Shown here: piece after piece, positions 15,213-22,597 of the stretch
Numbering within the stretch: the stretch's first letter is position 1
How the letters are laid out: every line of letters begins with the position of its first letter
Source: Achromobacter sp. MYb9
GTDB lineage: Bacteria; Pseudomonadota; Gammaproteobacteria; Burkholderiales; Burkholderiaceae_B
NCBI RefSeq assembly: GCF_002975275.1
Contig: NZ_PCOQ01000037.1
Coordinates: 1-38,536, forward strand
Direction of reading: 5' to 3'
Length of the DNA stretch: 38,536 nt
Program-made: the position numbers and the translations under genes
The notes under the pieces: generated by a model
What the model was told of the DNA's origin: nothing
What the model saw: the letters and a program-made list of their open reading frames with translations, nothing else
Databases searched by the model: none

Positions 15213-15947
15213 ATGCCGATCCAGACTATCGAGCCCCGCCGCTTGTACCGCCAGATCGCCGACCAGCTCCGTTTGCTGATCGAAGCCGGCGAATTTCCGG
15301 TCGGCGCCCGGCTGCCGCCCGAGCGCGACCTGGCGTTGAAGCTTGGCGTGTCCCGCCCGTCGGTGCGTGAAGCGCTGATCGCGCTGGAGGTCGAAGGCTG
15401 GGTGGAAGTGCGCATGGGGTCCGGCGTGTATGTGCAAAGCCTGGCCGGCGCGCCGCGCGCCAGCCTGACCGCCGAAAGCCCCCTGGAAACCATCCGCGCG
15501 CGCTGGACGATCGAAGGCGAACTTGCCGCGCAGGCGGCGCGCAACCCCGTGCCCGCACTGGTCGACGGCCTGCTGGAAGCGATGGGCGCGATGGAAGACG
15601 AGGCCCAGGCGGGCAGCGTGCCTATCCGCGGCGACCGGTTGTTTCACTTGCGCGTGGCTGAAATGGCCGGCAATGCCGTCCTGGTGCGCGTCGTGGGCGA
15701 ACTCTTCGACGAACGCCACAACCCCTTGTCCGTGAAGCTGGGCGACTACTTCGAGAACCCGGACAGCTGGGCCGTGGCCATTACCGAACACCGCCGCGTC
15801 ATCGCCGCCATCGCGGCCGGTGACGAGGCCGCCGCGCGCGCCGCCATGCATCATCATCTTTCCTGCTCGTTTGACCGTTTGACGGCCAGTTGGCCGGCAG
15901 CGGCGGACGCATTGCGTGCCGATAGCAAAGAACCGGCGGCGTCTTGA
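15213..15947 (+). CDS. GntR-family (FadR/FCD type) transcriptional regulator
   Basis: The 244-residue product has an N-terminal winged helix (about 8-75) with RLYRQIADQLRLLIEAGEFPVGARLPPERDLALKLGVSRPSVREALIALEVEGWVEVR reading exactly as a GntR DNA-binding domain. An all-helical FCD effector domain follows, with the metal/ligand histidines suggested by FHLRVAEMAGN, EHRRVIAAIAAGD and AMHHHL. PdhR, LldR, UxuR and ExuR are relatives that sense carboxylates. The start at 15213 puts the HTH at its usual distance; the longer upstream frame covers the operator. It precedes the TRAP/sugar-acid genes in the same direction and likely controls them. Confidence 0.9.
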   Translation: MPIQTIEPRRLYRQIADQLRLLIEAGEFPVGARLPPERDLALKLGVSRPSVREALIALEVEGWVEVRMGSGVYVQSLAGAPRASLTAESPLETIRARWTIEGELAAQAARNPVPALVDGLLEAMGAMEDEAQAGSVPIRGDRLFHLRVAEMAGNAVLVRVVGELFDERHNPLSVKLGDYFENPDSWAVAITEHRRVIAAIAAGDEAAARAAMHHHLSCSFDRLTASWPAAADALRADSKEPAAS

Positions 15948-15972
15948 CGCCTTCGGGGAAGCCGTAGTCGCT

Positions 15973-16016
15973 GTACCAAGGTGCAACCTGTATGTGAAAT
16001 TCCCATGTGAAACATA
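15973..16016 (+). promoter_or_regulatory. Repeats upstream of the TRAP operon
   Basis: ATGTGAAA is repeated at 15992-15999 and 16005-16012, 13 bases apart, within a segment bounded by TATGT and ACATA. Just before it, ACCAAGGT (15975-15982) is a small palindrome that resembles half of a GntR-type site. The block is 60-105 bases before the dctP start and is the most AT-rich part of the gap, so it probably contains the promoter and regulator binding sites. Confidence 0.35.
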
Positions 16017-16076
16017 AAGCGGGCCGAGCGCGTGACGACATTCGCCGGACTCGCTACCTCAGAGAGAGGAGACATC

Positions 16077-17051
16077 ATGAATCGAGGCAACGCTATCAAA
16101 GTGCTGTTTGCCGCCGTCGCGCTGGCCGTCAGTGGCAGCGCGCTGGCGCAAACCAAGCTGAAATGGGCGCATGTGTACGAGACGTCCGAACCGTTCCATA
16201 CCTCGTCGGTGTGGGCGGCGCAGGAAATCGAGAAACGCACCAACGGCCGCTATCACATCGATGTCTATCCCGCCTCTCAGTTGGGCAAGGAAAACGACAT
16301 CAACCAGGGGCTGACCCTGGGCACGGTGGACATGATCATTTCCGGGTCCAGCTTCGCCGCCAAGAGCTTTCCCCGCATCGGCGTCACGTACTACCCCTAC
16401 ATCTTCCGCAATCCCGAGCACTTGATCGCCTACACCAAGAGCGATATCTACAAAGAGCTGACGCGGGGCTACGACGAGAAAAGCGGCAACCACATCGTCG
16501 CCACCACCTATTACGGCACGCGCCAGACGACCTCCAACCGCGCCTTCACCAAGTGCGCCGAGATGAAGGGCCTGAAGATCCGCGTGCCGGACGTGGCCGC
16601 CTACCTGGCGATGCCGCGCGCCTGTGGCGCCAACACCGCGCCCATCGCGTTCGCCGAGGTCTACCTGGCCCTGCAGAACGGCACGGTGGAAGCGCAGGAA
16701 AACCCGCTGACCACCATCGAAGCCAAGAAGTTCTACGAGGTGCAGAAGAACATTATCCTGACGGGCCACATCGTCGATCACCTGAACACGGTGATCTCGG
16801 GCAAGTTGTGGAAGAGCCTGTCCGATGAGGACAAGAAGATCTTCTCCGAAGTCGCCCGGCAGGCGGCGGAAAAGGCGTCGTCCGAAGTGGCCGACAGCGA
16901 GAAGAAGATGGTCGAGGTGTTCAAGAAGCGCGGGCTGAACGTGGCCGAGGTCAATGTCGATGACTTCCGCAAGACCGTGCTGGAGAAGGTGCCGTTCGAG
17001 CAATACGGCTACCAGAAATCGGATTGGGAAAAAATCCAGGCGGTGAAGTAA
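16077..17051 (+). CDS. TRAP transporter substrate-binding protein (DctP family)
   Basis: The 324-residue product has a signal peptide (MNRGNAIKVLFAAVALAVSG, cleavage after ALA at about residue 24) and a mature DctP-fold protein. The segment GLKIRVPD holds the conserved arginine (R169) that binds the carboxylate of the ligand in TRAP binding proteins, and NPLTTIEAKKFYEVQKN matches the family's conserved second-domain segment. It captures an organic or sugar acid in the periplasm. GGAG lies seven bases before the ATG at 16077, deciding the start. It heads the operon with the two membrane subunits and the catabolic enzymes. Confidence 0.93.
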   Translation: MNRGNAIKVLFAAVALAVSGSALAQTKLKWAHVYETSEPFHTSSVWAAQEIEKRTNGRYHIDVYPASQLGKENDINQGLTLGTVDMIISGSSFAAKSFPRIGVTYYPYIFRNPEHLIAYTKSDIYKELTRGYDEKSGNHIVATTYYGTRQTTSNRAFTKCAEMKGLKIRVPDVAAYLAMPRACGANTAPIAFAEVYLALQNGTVEAQENPLTTIEAKKFYEVQKNIILTGHIVDHLNTVISGKLWKSLSDEDKKIFSEVARQAAEKASSEVADSEKKMVEVFKKRGLNVAEVNVDDFRKTVLEKVPFEQYGYQKSDWEKIQAVK

Positions 17052-17059
17052 GCCGCGCG

Positions 17060-17080
17060 GGCGGGCCCTTGCGGCCCGCC
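17060..17080 (+). other. Hairpin between the TRAP binding-protein and small-permease genes
   Basis: A perfect 8-bp GC stem (17060-17067 and 17073-17080) with a 5-base loop lies nine bases after the dctP stop. No U-run follows, so it is unlikely to terminate fully. Hairpins in this position often protect the mRNA of the binding protein from 3' decay, giving more binding protein than permease. Confidence 0.55.
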
Positions 17081-17111
17081 GCCCATACCCGATTACGACC
17101 AGGGGACATCC

Positions 17112-17756
17112 ATGCACTTGAACGCGAAGGCGGCGCCGATGGCGGCCGTCAAACACGGACCGGGCTCGGCGCCCGGTCACGCTTCATCGAAGCCGGGCCC
17201 GCACCAGGCATCCGTGGACGAGATCGTCCACAGCTTTGAAGAAGCCGACCATCATGAAGTCAGCCTTGCCGGCTACCAGCCCGAAGACTGGATCTGCCTG
17301 GGAATATTCTGGACCATGGCGATGTTGGTCTTCCTGCAGTTCTTTTCCCGCTACGTGCTCAACGATTCCTATGCGTGGACCGAAGAGCTGGCGGTGTATT
17401 GCCTGATCGGCGTGGTGTTCCTGGGCGCCGCGATGTGCGTGCGCGCCTGCCGCCATATCCAGGTGGATTTCCTGTACCGCTACCTGCCAAAACCGGTAGG
17501 CCGCGTGCTGTCCACCGTGATCGACATCTTGCGCACGGTCTTCTTCGGCTATGCCGTATGGATGACGTATCGCTACATCGTGCTGGTCGGCGACGAGCCC
17601 ATGACCACGCTGTTCTGGAACAAATCCTATGTTTATTGGGTCGCCCTGGCGGGCTTCGTCATGATGTTCCTGCGGTCGTTGCAAGTCTCCGTGCAGAACT
17701 GGCGGCAAGGCTATTCGATCCTGGAGAATCCGGCGGCCTACGAGTCGCTGGACTGA
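17112..17756 (+). CDS. TRAP transporter small permease (DctQ family)
   Basis: This 214-residue inner-membrane protein has four hydrophobic helices (IFWTMAMLVFLQFFSRYVL, LAVYCLIGVVFLGAAMCV, VLSTVIDILRTVFFGYAVW, VYWVALAGFVMMFL) and the DctQ landmark TEELAVYCLIGVVFLGAA, with the WTEE motif after the first helix. It partners the large permease in the Na+-driven transporter. It is longer than most DctQ proteins because about 55 polar residues, with Ala/Pro/His-rich low-complexity sequence, precede the first helix. The start at 17112 has AGGGGA about six bases upstream, so the extension seems real. Confidence 0.9.
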   Translation: MHLNAKAAPMAAVKHGPGSAPGHASSKPGPHQASVDEIVHSFEEADHHEVSLAGYQPEDWICLGIFWTMAMLVFLQFFSRYVLNDSYAWTEELAVYCLIGVVFLGAAMCVRACRHIQVDFLYRYLPKPVGRVLSTVIDILRTVFFGYAVWMTYRYIVLVGDEPMTTLFWNKSYVYWVALAGFVMMFLRSLQVSVQNWRQGYSILENPAAYESLD

Positions 17757-17812
17757 ACGGCGCGCTGCGTCGCAATGCTTGAGAATCCGCAGAGCCTTTC
17801 CAGGAGCAAGAC

Positions 17813-19222
17813 ATGGGCACACTGATTGGAACCTTTCTGTTGTTGATGATCCTGGGCCTGCCGGTGGCGGTGTCCATGGCAGGCGCGTCGCTGTTGTTCG
17901 TCCTGATTTCCGGCAGCGTGCCGGACGTGGTGGTCGCGCAGCGCATGATCGCGGGGGTGGAGTCGTTTCCGCTGCTGGCCGTGCCGTTTTTCATCCTGGC
18001 CGGCAATCTGATGAACATCGCCGGCATCACCGGCCGCATCTATAACTTCGCGGTGGCGCTGGTGGGTTGGATGCGTGGCGGATTGGGGCAGGTGAACATC
18101 ATCGGCTCGGTGGTGTTCGCAGGCATGTCCGGCACGGCCATTGCCGATGCCGCGGGCCTGGGCACCATCGAGATCAAGGCCATGAAAGACCACGGCTACG
18201 AGACCGAATTCGCCGTGGGCGTCACCGCCGCGTCGGCGACGTTGGGCCCGATTATTCCGCCGTCGTTGCCGTTCGTGATCTACGGCATGATGGCCAACGT
18301 GTCGATCGGCTCGCTGTTCCTGGCCGGCCTGCTGCCGGGCGCGGTGCTGACGATTCTGATGATGTTGACCGTGGGCTATTACGCCCGCCGCAATAATTGG
18401 GGCGGCGACGTCGCCTTCAATTGGAAGCGGTTGGGCGGCGCGGGACTGGAAGTGCTGATCGTGCTGTCGTTTCCGCTGTCGATCTGGCTGATGACGCTGG
18501 CCGGCGTGTCGCCCAACGTAGCCACGGGCATTGCGTTCGTTGTGCTGCTGGCACTGGATTGGCGTTTCAATTTTTCGGCCGTCATGGCATTGATGGCGCC
18601 GGTGATCCTGATCGGAGGCATGACGCTGGGCTGGTTCACTCCCACCGAGGCGGCCGTGGCGGCGGTGATCTGGGCCCTGTTCCTGGGGTTGGTGCGATAC
18701 CGGTCGATGACGCTGAAGACCTTGGCCAAGGCCTCGTTCGACACCATCGAGACGACGGCGTCGGTGTTGTTCATCGTGACGGCGGCCTCCGTCTTCGCGT
18801 GGTTGCTGACCACCACGCAGGCGGCGCAGACCTTGACCGACGCCATCCTCAGCGTGACCCAGAACAAATGGGTGTTCCTGCTGATGGCCAACGTGCTGAT
18901 CCTGATTGTCGGCTGCTTCATCGACACCATCGCCGCCATCACGATCCTGGTGCCGATCCTGTTGCCGATCGTGCTGAAGCTGGGCATCGACCCGATCCAC
19001 TTCGGGTTGATCATGACCCTGAACCTGATGATCGGCTTGCTGCATCCACCGATGGGCATGGTGCTCTTCGTGCTGGCTCGCGTGGCGCGGCTGTCGGTCG
19101 AACGCACCACGATGGCCATCCTGCCCTGGCTGGTGCCGCTGTTCGTGGCGCTGATCGCCATTACCTACATCCCCCAGATCACGCTTTGGCTGCCTACCGC
19201 GATGGGCATGGCCGGCAAATAA
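17813..19222 (+). CDS. TRAP transporter large permease (DctM family)
   Basis: The 469-residue membrane protein forms the transport channel. DctM hallmarks are LGLPVAVSMAGAS, FFILAGNLM, GSVVFAGMSGTAIADAAGLG, ASATLGPIIPPSLPFVIYG, FTPTEAAVAAVIWALFLG and MIGLLHPPMGMVLFV. It is about 40 residues longer than the common 425-430. The surplus lies around residues 212-252, where two extra hydrophobic stretches (LEVLIVLSFPLSIWLMTLA and ATGIAFVVLLALDW) precede the normal APVILIGGM helix. AGGAG about seven bases upstream supports the start at 17813. The gene order dctP-dctQ-dctM is standard, and the SDR gene follows after 13 bases. Confidence 0.93.
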   Translation: MGTLIGTFLLLMILGLPVAVSMAGASLLFVLISGSVPDVVVAQRMIAGVESFPLLAVPFFILAGNLMNIAGITGRIYNFAVALVGWMRGGLGQVNIIGSVVFAGMSGTAIADAAGLGTIEIKAMKDHGYETEFAVGVTAASATLGPIIPPSLPFVIYGMMANVSIGSLFLAGLLPGAVLTILMMLTVGYYARRNNWGGDVAFNWKRLGGAGLEVLIVLSFPLSIWLMTLAGVSPNVATGIAFVVLLALDWRFNFSAVMALMAPVILIGGMTLGWFTPTEAAVAAVIWALFLGLVRYRSMTLKTLAKASFDTIETTASVLFIVTAASVFAWLLTTTQAAQTLTDAILSVTQNKWVFLLMANVLILIVGCFIDTIAAITILVPILLPIVLKLGIDPIHFGLIMTLNLMIGLLHPPMGMVLFVLARVARLSVERTTMAILPWLVPLFVALIAITYIPQITLWLPTAMGMAGK

Positions 19223-19235
19223 CAGGAGCTTATCC

Positions 19236-19982
19236 ATGTCGGGAAGACTGCAAGGCAAGACCGCCCTGGTCACGGCCGCGGGCCAGGGCATCGGCCGGGC
19301 CGTGGCCGAGGCGTATGCGCGGGAAGGCGCCGACGTGCTGGCCGTGGACATCAACGCGGAGGCGCTGCAGACCTTGTCCGGTTGCCGCACCCAGGTGCTG
19401 GACGTGACGGACGGGCGTGCCATTCTGGCGCTGGTGCAAGGCGCGGGGCCCTTTGATGTGCTGTTCAACGGCGCGGGCTTCGTACACGCTGGCACCATCC
19501 TGGATTGCGACGAAGACGCCTGGGATTTTTCGTTCAACCTGAACGTGCGGTCGATGTACCGGCTGATCCGCGCCTGCCTGCCCGGGATGCTGGCGCGCGG
19601 GTCGGGGTCCATCGTCAACATGGCGTCGGTGGCGGGCAGCATCAAAGGCGCGCCGAACCGCTGCGCCTATGGCGCAACCAAGGCGGCGGTGATCGGCTTG
19701 ACCAAGGCCGTCGCGGCGGACTTCGTGGCGCGGGGCATCCGTTGCAATGCCATCTGCCCCGGCACGGTGGAGTCGCCCTCGTTGCGGCAGCGGATCGAAG
19801 CGCAGGCGCAGGCCAGCGGCCAGTCCATCGCGACGGTCGAAGCCGCGTTCACGGCGCGCCAGCCGATGGGCCGTATCGGACGCACCTCTGAAATCGCCGC
19901 GCTGGCGGTGTATCTTGCCAGCGACGAATCGGCCTTCACGACCGGCACCGCCCAGGTGATCGACGGCGGCTGGTCCAACTGA
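19236..19982 (+). CDS. Short-chain dehydrogenase, 2-keto-3-deoxy-sugar-acid 4-dehydrogenase-like
   Basis: This 248-residue SDR has the nucleotide motif TAAGQGIG (T13-G20), NGAG, the catalytic serine in NMASVAGS and YGATK with catalytic Tyr and Lys. Asp38 at the end of the second strand (AVDIN) points to NAD+ rather than NADP+. The N-terminus GRLQGKTALVTAAGQGIG is very like the DHRS6/2-keto-3-deoxy-L-fuconate dehydrogenase group. With the hydrolase and UxaA-type genes next to it, the likely reaction is oxidation of a 2-keto-3-deoxy acid at C4 to a 2,4-diketo-3-deoxy acid. AGGAG lies about eight bases before the ATG. The exact sugar is not determined. Confidence 0.82.
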   Translation: MSGRLQGKTALVTAAGQGIGRAVAEAYAREGADVLAVDINAEALQTLSGCRTQVLDVTDGRAILALVQGAGPFDVLFNGAGFVHAGTILDCDEDAWDFSFNLNVRSMYRLIRACLPGMLARGSGSIVNMASVAGSIKGAPNRCAYGATKAAVIGLTKAVAADFVARGIRCNAICPGTVESPSLRQRIEAQAQASGQSIATVEAAFTARQPMGRIGRTSEIAALAVYLASDESAFTTGTAQVIDGGWSN

Positions 19983-20015
19983 ATCCTTAAACCCTCTTGC
20001 AACAAGGAAGCTGCT

Positions 20016-20882
20016 ATGAAATTGATGCGCTATGGCGCCAAGGGCGCCGAGAAGCCCGGCCTGATCGATGCCCAGGGCAAGGTGCGCGACCTGTCCGGCG
20101 TGTTGCCCGACATTACCGCGCAGACGTTGGGGCAGGCCCGTCTTGCCGAACTGCGCGCGCTGGACCCGTCCACGCTGCCGTTGGTGGCCAACCCCGGCCG
20201 CGTGGCGCCGCCCTGGAGCGGCATGGGCAAGTTCATCTGTATCGGCCTGAACTACGCGGACCACGCCGCCGAATCCGGTTTGCCGGTGCCCGCCGAGCCG
20301 GTCATCTTCATGAAGCCCACGTCGGCCGTCGTCGGCCCGAACGACCCCGTCGTGCTGCCGCAGGATTCGATCAAGACCGACTGGGAAGTCGAGCTGGGCG
20401 TGGTCATCGGTGAAAAGGCGCGTTATGTCAGCGAAGCCGACGCCATGAAGCATGTGGCGGGCTACTGCGTGGTGAACGATGTGTCTGAACGCGAATACCA
20501 GATCGAACGCGGCGGCACGTGGGACAAGGGCAAGGGCTGCGACACCTTCGGTCCCATCGGCCCCTGGCTGGCCACCGCCGACGAGATCCCGCACCCGCAA
20601 GACCTGGAGATGTGGCTGGAAGTGAACGGCAAGCGCTATCAAAACGGCAGCACGCGCACGATGGTGTTCGGCGTGGCGCAGCTGGTGGCCTACGTCAGCC
20701 GCTTCATGACGCTGTATCCCGGCGACCTGATCAGCACCGGCACGCCGCCGGGCGTGGGCATGGGCCAGAAGCCTGCGCCCATCTACCTGAAGGCAGGCGA
20801 CGAGATCAAGCTGGGCATCGCCGGCCTGGGCGAGCAGCGCCAGCGGGTGCATGCCTGGGACCCGGCACTGATCGACGGCTGA
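20016..20882 (+). CDS. Fumarylacetoacetase-fold hydrolase, 2,4-diketo-3-deoxy-sugar-acid hydrolase-like
   Basis: The 288-residue product has an N-terminal cap segment and the FAH catalytic domain beginning at FICIGLNYADHAAE. Metal ligands are E124 and E126 in WEVELG and D155 in VVNDVSERE; RGGTWDKGKGCDTFGPIGPW and LYPGDLISTGTPPGVGMG complete the pattern. FAH proteins of this group cleave a C-C bond in 2,4-diketo acids, releasing pyruvate. Its place directly after the SDR gene matches the last two steps of the hydrolytic L-fuconate/L-rhamnonate-type routes. Databases often call such proteins ureidoglycolate lyase, which I consider less likely here. The pyruvate-releasing role is inferred. Confidence 0.82.
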   Translation: MKLMRYGAKGAEKPGLIDAQGKVRDLSGVLPDITAQTLGQARLAELRALDPSTLPLVANPGRVAPPWSGMGKFICIGLNYADHAAESGLPVPAEPVIFMKPTSAVVGPNDPVVLPQDSIKTDWEVELGVVIGEKARYVSEADAMKHVAGYCVVNDVSEREYQIERGGTWDKGKGCDTFGPIGPWLATADEIPHPQDLEMWLEVNGKRYQNGSTRTMVFGVAQLVAYVSRFMTLYPGDLISTGTPPGVGMGQKPAPIYLKAGDEIKLGIAGLGEQRQRVHAWDPALIDG

Positions 20883-20922
20883 ACGCGCGGCGAATCCGCA
20901 CCCCTTACTTTCCGGAGTCCTC

Positions 20923-22458
20923 ATGTCTCAGAACGACACGGCAGTGATACGCATCCACCCGGCGGACAACGTCGTGATCGCCCGGCGCCAATTGCTTAGC
21001 GGGACGCGGCTGGAAAGCGAAGGGGTGACGGTGCAGGGCCTGGTTCCGCCCGGCCACAAAATAGCCGTGCAGGCTATCGCGGCGGGCCAGCCCGTGCGCC
21101 GCTACAACCAGATCATCGGCGTGGCGCGGCAGGACATCGCGCCGGGCCAGCACGTGCACACGCAGAACCTGGAGTTTTCGGAGTTCGAACGCGACTACGC
21201 GGTGGGGCAGGGCGCGCACGCCACGGATTATGTAGCGGAACCCGCCACCTTCGACGGCATCGTGCGCGCCGACGGCCGCGTGGCCACGCGCAACTACATC
21301 GGCATTCTGACCAGTGTGAACTGTTCGGCCACGGTGGCGCGCGCCATCGCCGACCATTTCCGCCGCGACATCCATCCCGACGCGCTGGCGTCCTGTCCGA
21401 ACGTGGATGGCGTGGTGGCGCTGACCCACGGCGCGGGCTGCGCCACCGGCAGCGAAGGCGAACCGCTACGGGTGCTTCGGCGCACGCTGGGCGGCTATGC
21501 GCGCCATGCCAATTTCGGTGGCTTGATGATGGTGGGGCTGGGTTGTGAAACCAACCAGATCGGCGGCCTGATGGAACAGGAGGGCCTGCGCGAAAGCGGC
21601 CTGCTGCACACCTTCAACATTCAGGACACCGGTGGCACGCGCAAGACGGTGGCGCGCGGCATCGAACTGGTGGAGCGGATGCTTGAGCAAGCCAATCAGG
21701 TGCGGCGCCAGCCGGTGCCCGCCAGCCACCTGACCGTGGGGCTGCAATGCGGCGGGTCGGACGGTTATTCGGGCATCAGCGCCAACCCGGCGCTGGGCGC
21801 GGCGGTGGACCTGCTGGTGCGCCACGGCGGCACCGCCATCCTGTCGGAAACGCCCGAGATCTATGGGGGCGAGCACCTGCTGACGCGCCGCGCCGAAACG
21901 CCGGCCGTGGCCGACAAGCTGCTGGCCAGAGTGCGCTGGTGGGAAGACTACTGCGCCCGCAACGACGCTGAAATGGACAACAACCCGTCGGCGGGGAACA
22001 AGGCGGGCGGCCTGACCACCATTCTGGAAAAGTCGCTGGGCGCGATCGCCAAGAGCGGCACCACCAATTTGACCGACGTATTCGAATACGCGGAAACCGT
22101 GCGCGCGCGCGGGCTGGTGTTCATGGACACGCCGGGCTACGACCCCGTGTCGGCCACCGGCCAGGTGGCGGGCGGCGCCAACCTGATCTGCTTCACCACG
22201 GGGCGCGGTTCGGCCTACGGCTGCGCGCCCGCGCCGTCCCTGAAACTGTCGACCAATACAGCGCTGTGGCAGCGCCAGTCGGACGACATTGACATCAACT
22301 GCGGCGAGGTCGTGGACGGCGCGCAAAGCGTGGCCCAGATGGGCGAACGGATATTCCGGCTGATGCTGCAGACGGCATCCGGGCAGCGCACGCGCAGCGA
22401 AGAACACGGCTACGGCCAGAATGAATTCGTGCCGTGGGCGCTGGGCGCGGTGATGTAG
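20923..22458 (+). CDS. UxaA-family sugar-acid dehydratase (altronate dehydratase family)
   Basis: The 511-residue protein has an N-terminal SAF domain (about 8-95, IRIHPADNVVIARRQLLSG to LEFSEFERDYA), a linker, then the UxaA catalytic region: FDGIVRADGRVATRNYIGIL, VDGVVALTHGAGCA, GLGCETNQI, GLQCGGSDGYSGISANPALG, and GGANLICFTTGRGSAYGCAPAPSLKLSTN. Several conserved cysteines are available for the metal/Fe centre. UxaA removes water from D-altronate to give 2-keto-3-deoxygluconate, but family members act on other aldonates, and the neighbours suggest such a case. It is complete and not split into separate SAF and C-terminal proteins. Its own substrate cannot be read from sequence. Confidence 0.88.
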   Translation: MSQNDTAVIRIHPADNVVIARRQLLSGTRLESEGVTVQGLVPPGHKIAVQAIAAGQPVRRYNQIIGVARQDIAPGQHVHTQNLEFSEFERDYAVGQGAHATDYVAEPATFDGIVRADGRVATRNYIGILTSVNCSATVARAIADHFRRDIHPDALASCPNVDGVVALTHGAGCATGSEGEPLRVLRRTLGGYARHANFGGLMMVGLGCETNQIGGLMEQEGLRESGLLHTFNIQDTGGTRKTVARGIELVERMLEQANQVRRQPVPASHLTVGLQCGGSDGYSGISANPALGAAVDLLVRHGGTAILSETPEIYGGEHLLTRRAETPAVADKLLARVRWWEDYCARNDAEMDNNPSAGNKAGGLTTILEKSLGAIAKSGTTNLTDVFEYAETVRARGLVFMDTPGYDPVSATGQVAGGANLICFTTGRGSAYGCAPAPSLKLSTNTALWQRQSDDIDINCGEVVDGAQSVAQMGERIFRLMLQTASGQRTRSEEHGYGQNEFVPWALGAVM

Positions 22459-22523
22459 CGGCGGCATGGCGAGTGTCGGTGTTGCATTTAGTCACTGTCC
22501 CGGAGTCGAACAAATCGGCCTCA

Positions 22524-22541
22524 GCGGATATCCTCATCCGC
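22524..22541 (+). other. Small inverted repeat in the uxaA-mannitol-dehydrogenase-family gap
   Basis: GCGGAT (22524-22529) and ATCCGC (22536-22541) form 6-base arms with a 6-base spacer, inside the 139-base gap, which is the longest within the operon. It could be a weak hairpin or part of an internal regulatory region; no clear promoter is seen. Confidence 0.3.
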
Positions 22542-22597
22542 GCGCCGACTGGCCGGTCATCCGACAGGTGCATGGCGCCTTACGCCATTGCTCAACC

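Noticed and set aside
17738..19645. 635-codon minus-strand open frame
   Set aside because: Antisense of dctM; His/Gln/Arg-rich shadow of hydrophobic codons.
20016..20882. Ureidoglycolate lyase as the function of the FAH-fold gene
   Set aside because: No allantoin or purine genes are near; the SDR and UxaA neighbours favour a 2,4-diketo sugar-acid hydrolase.
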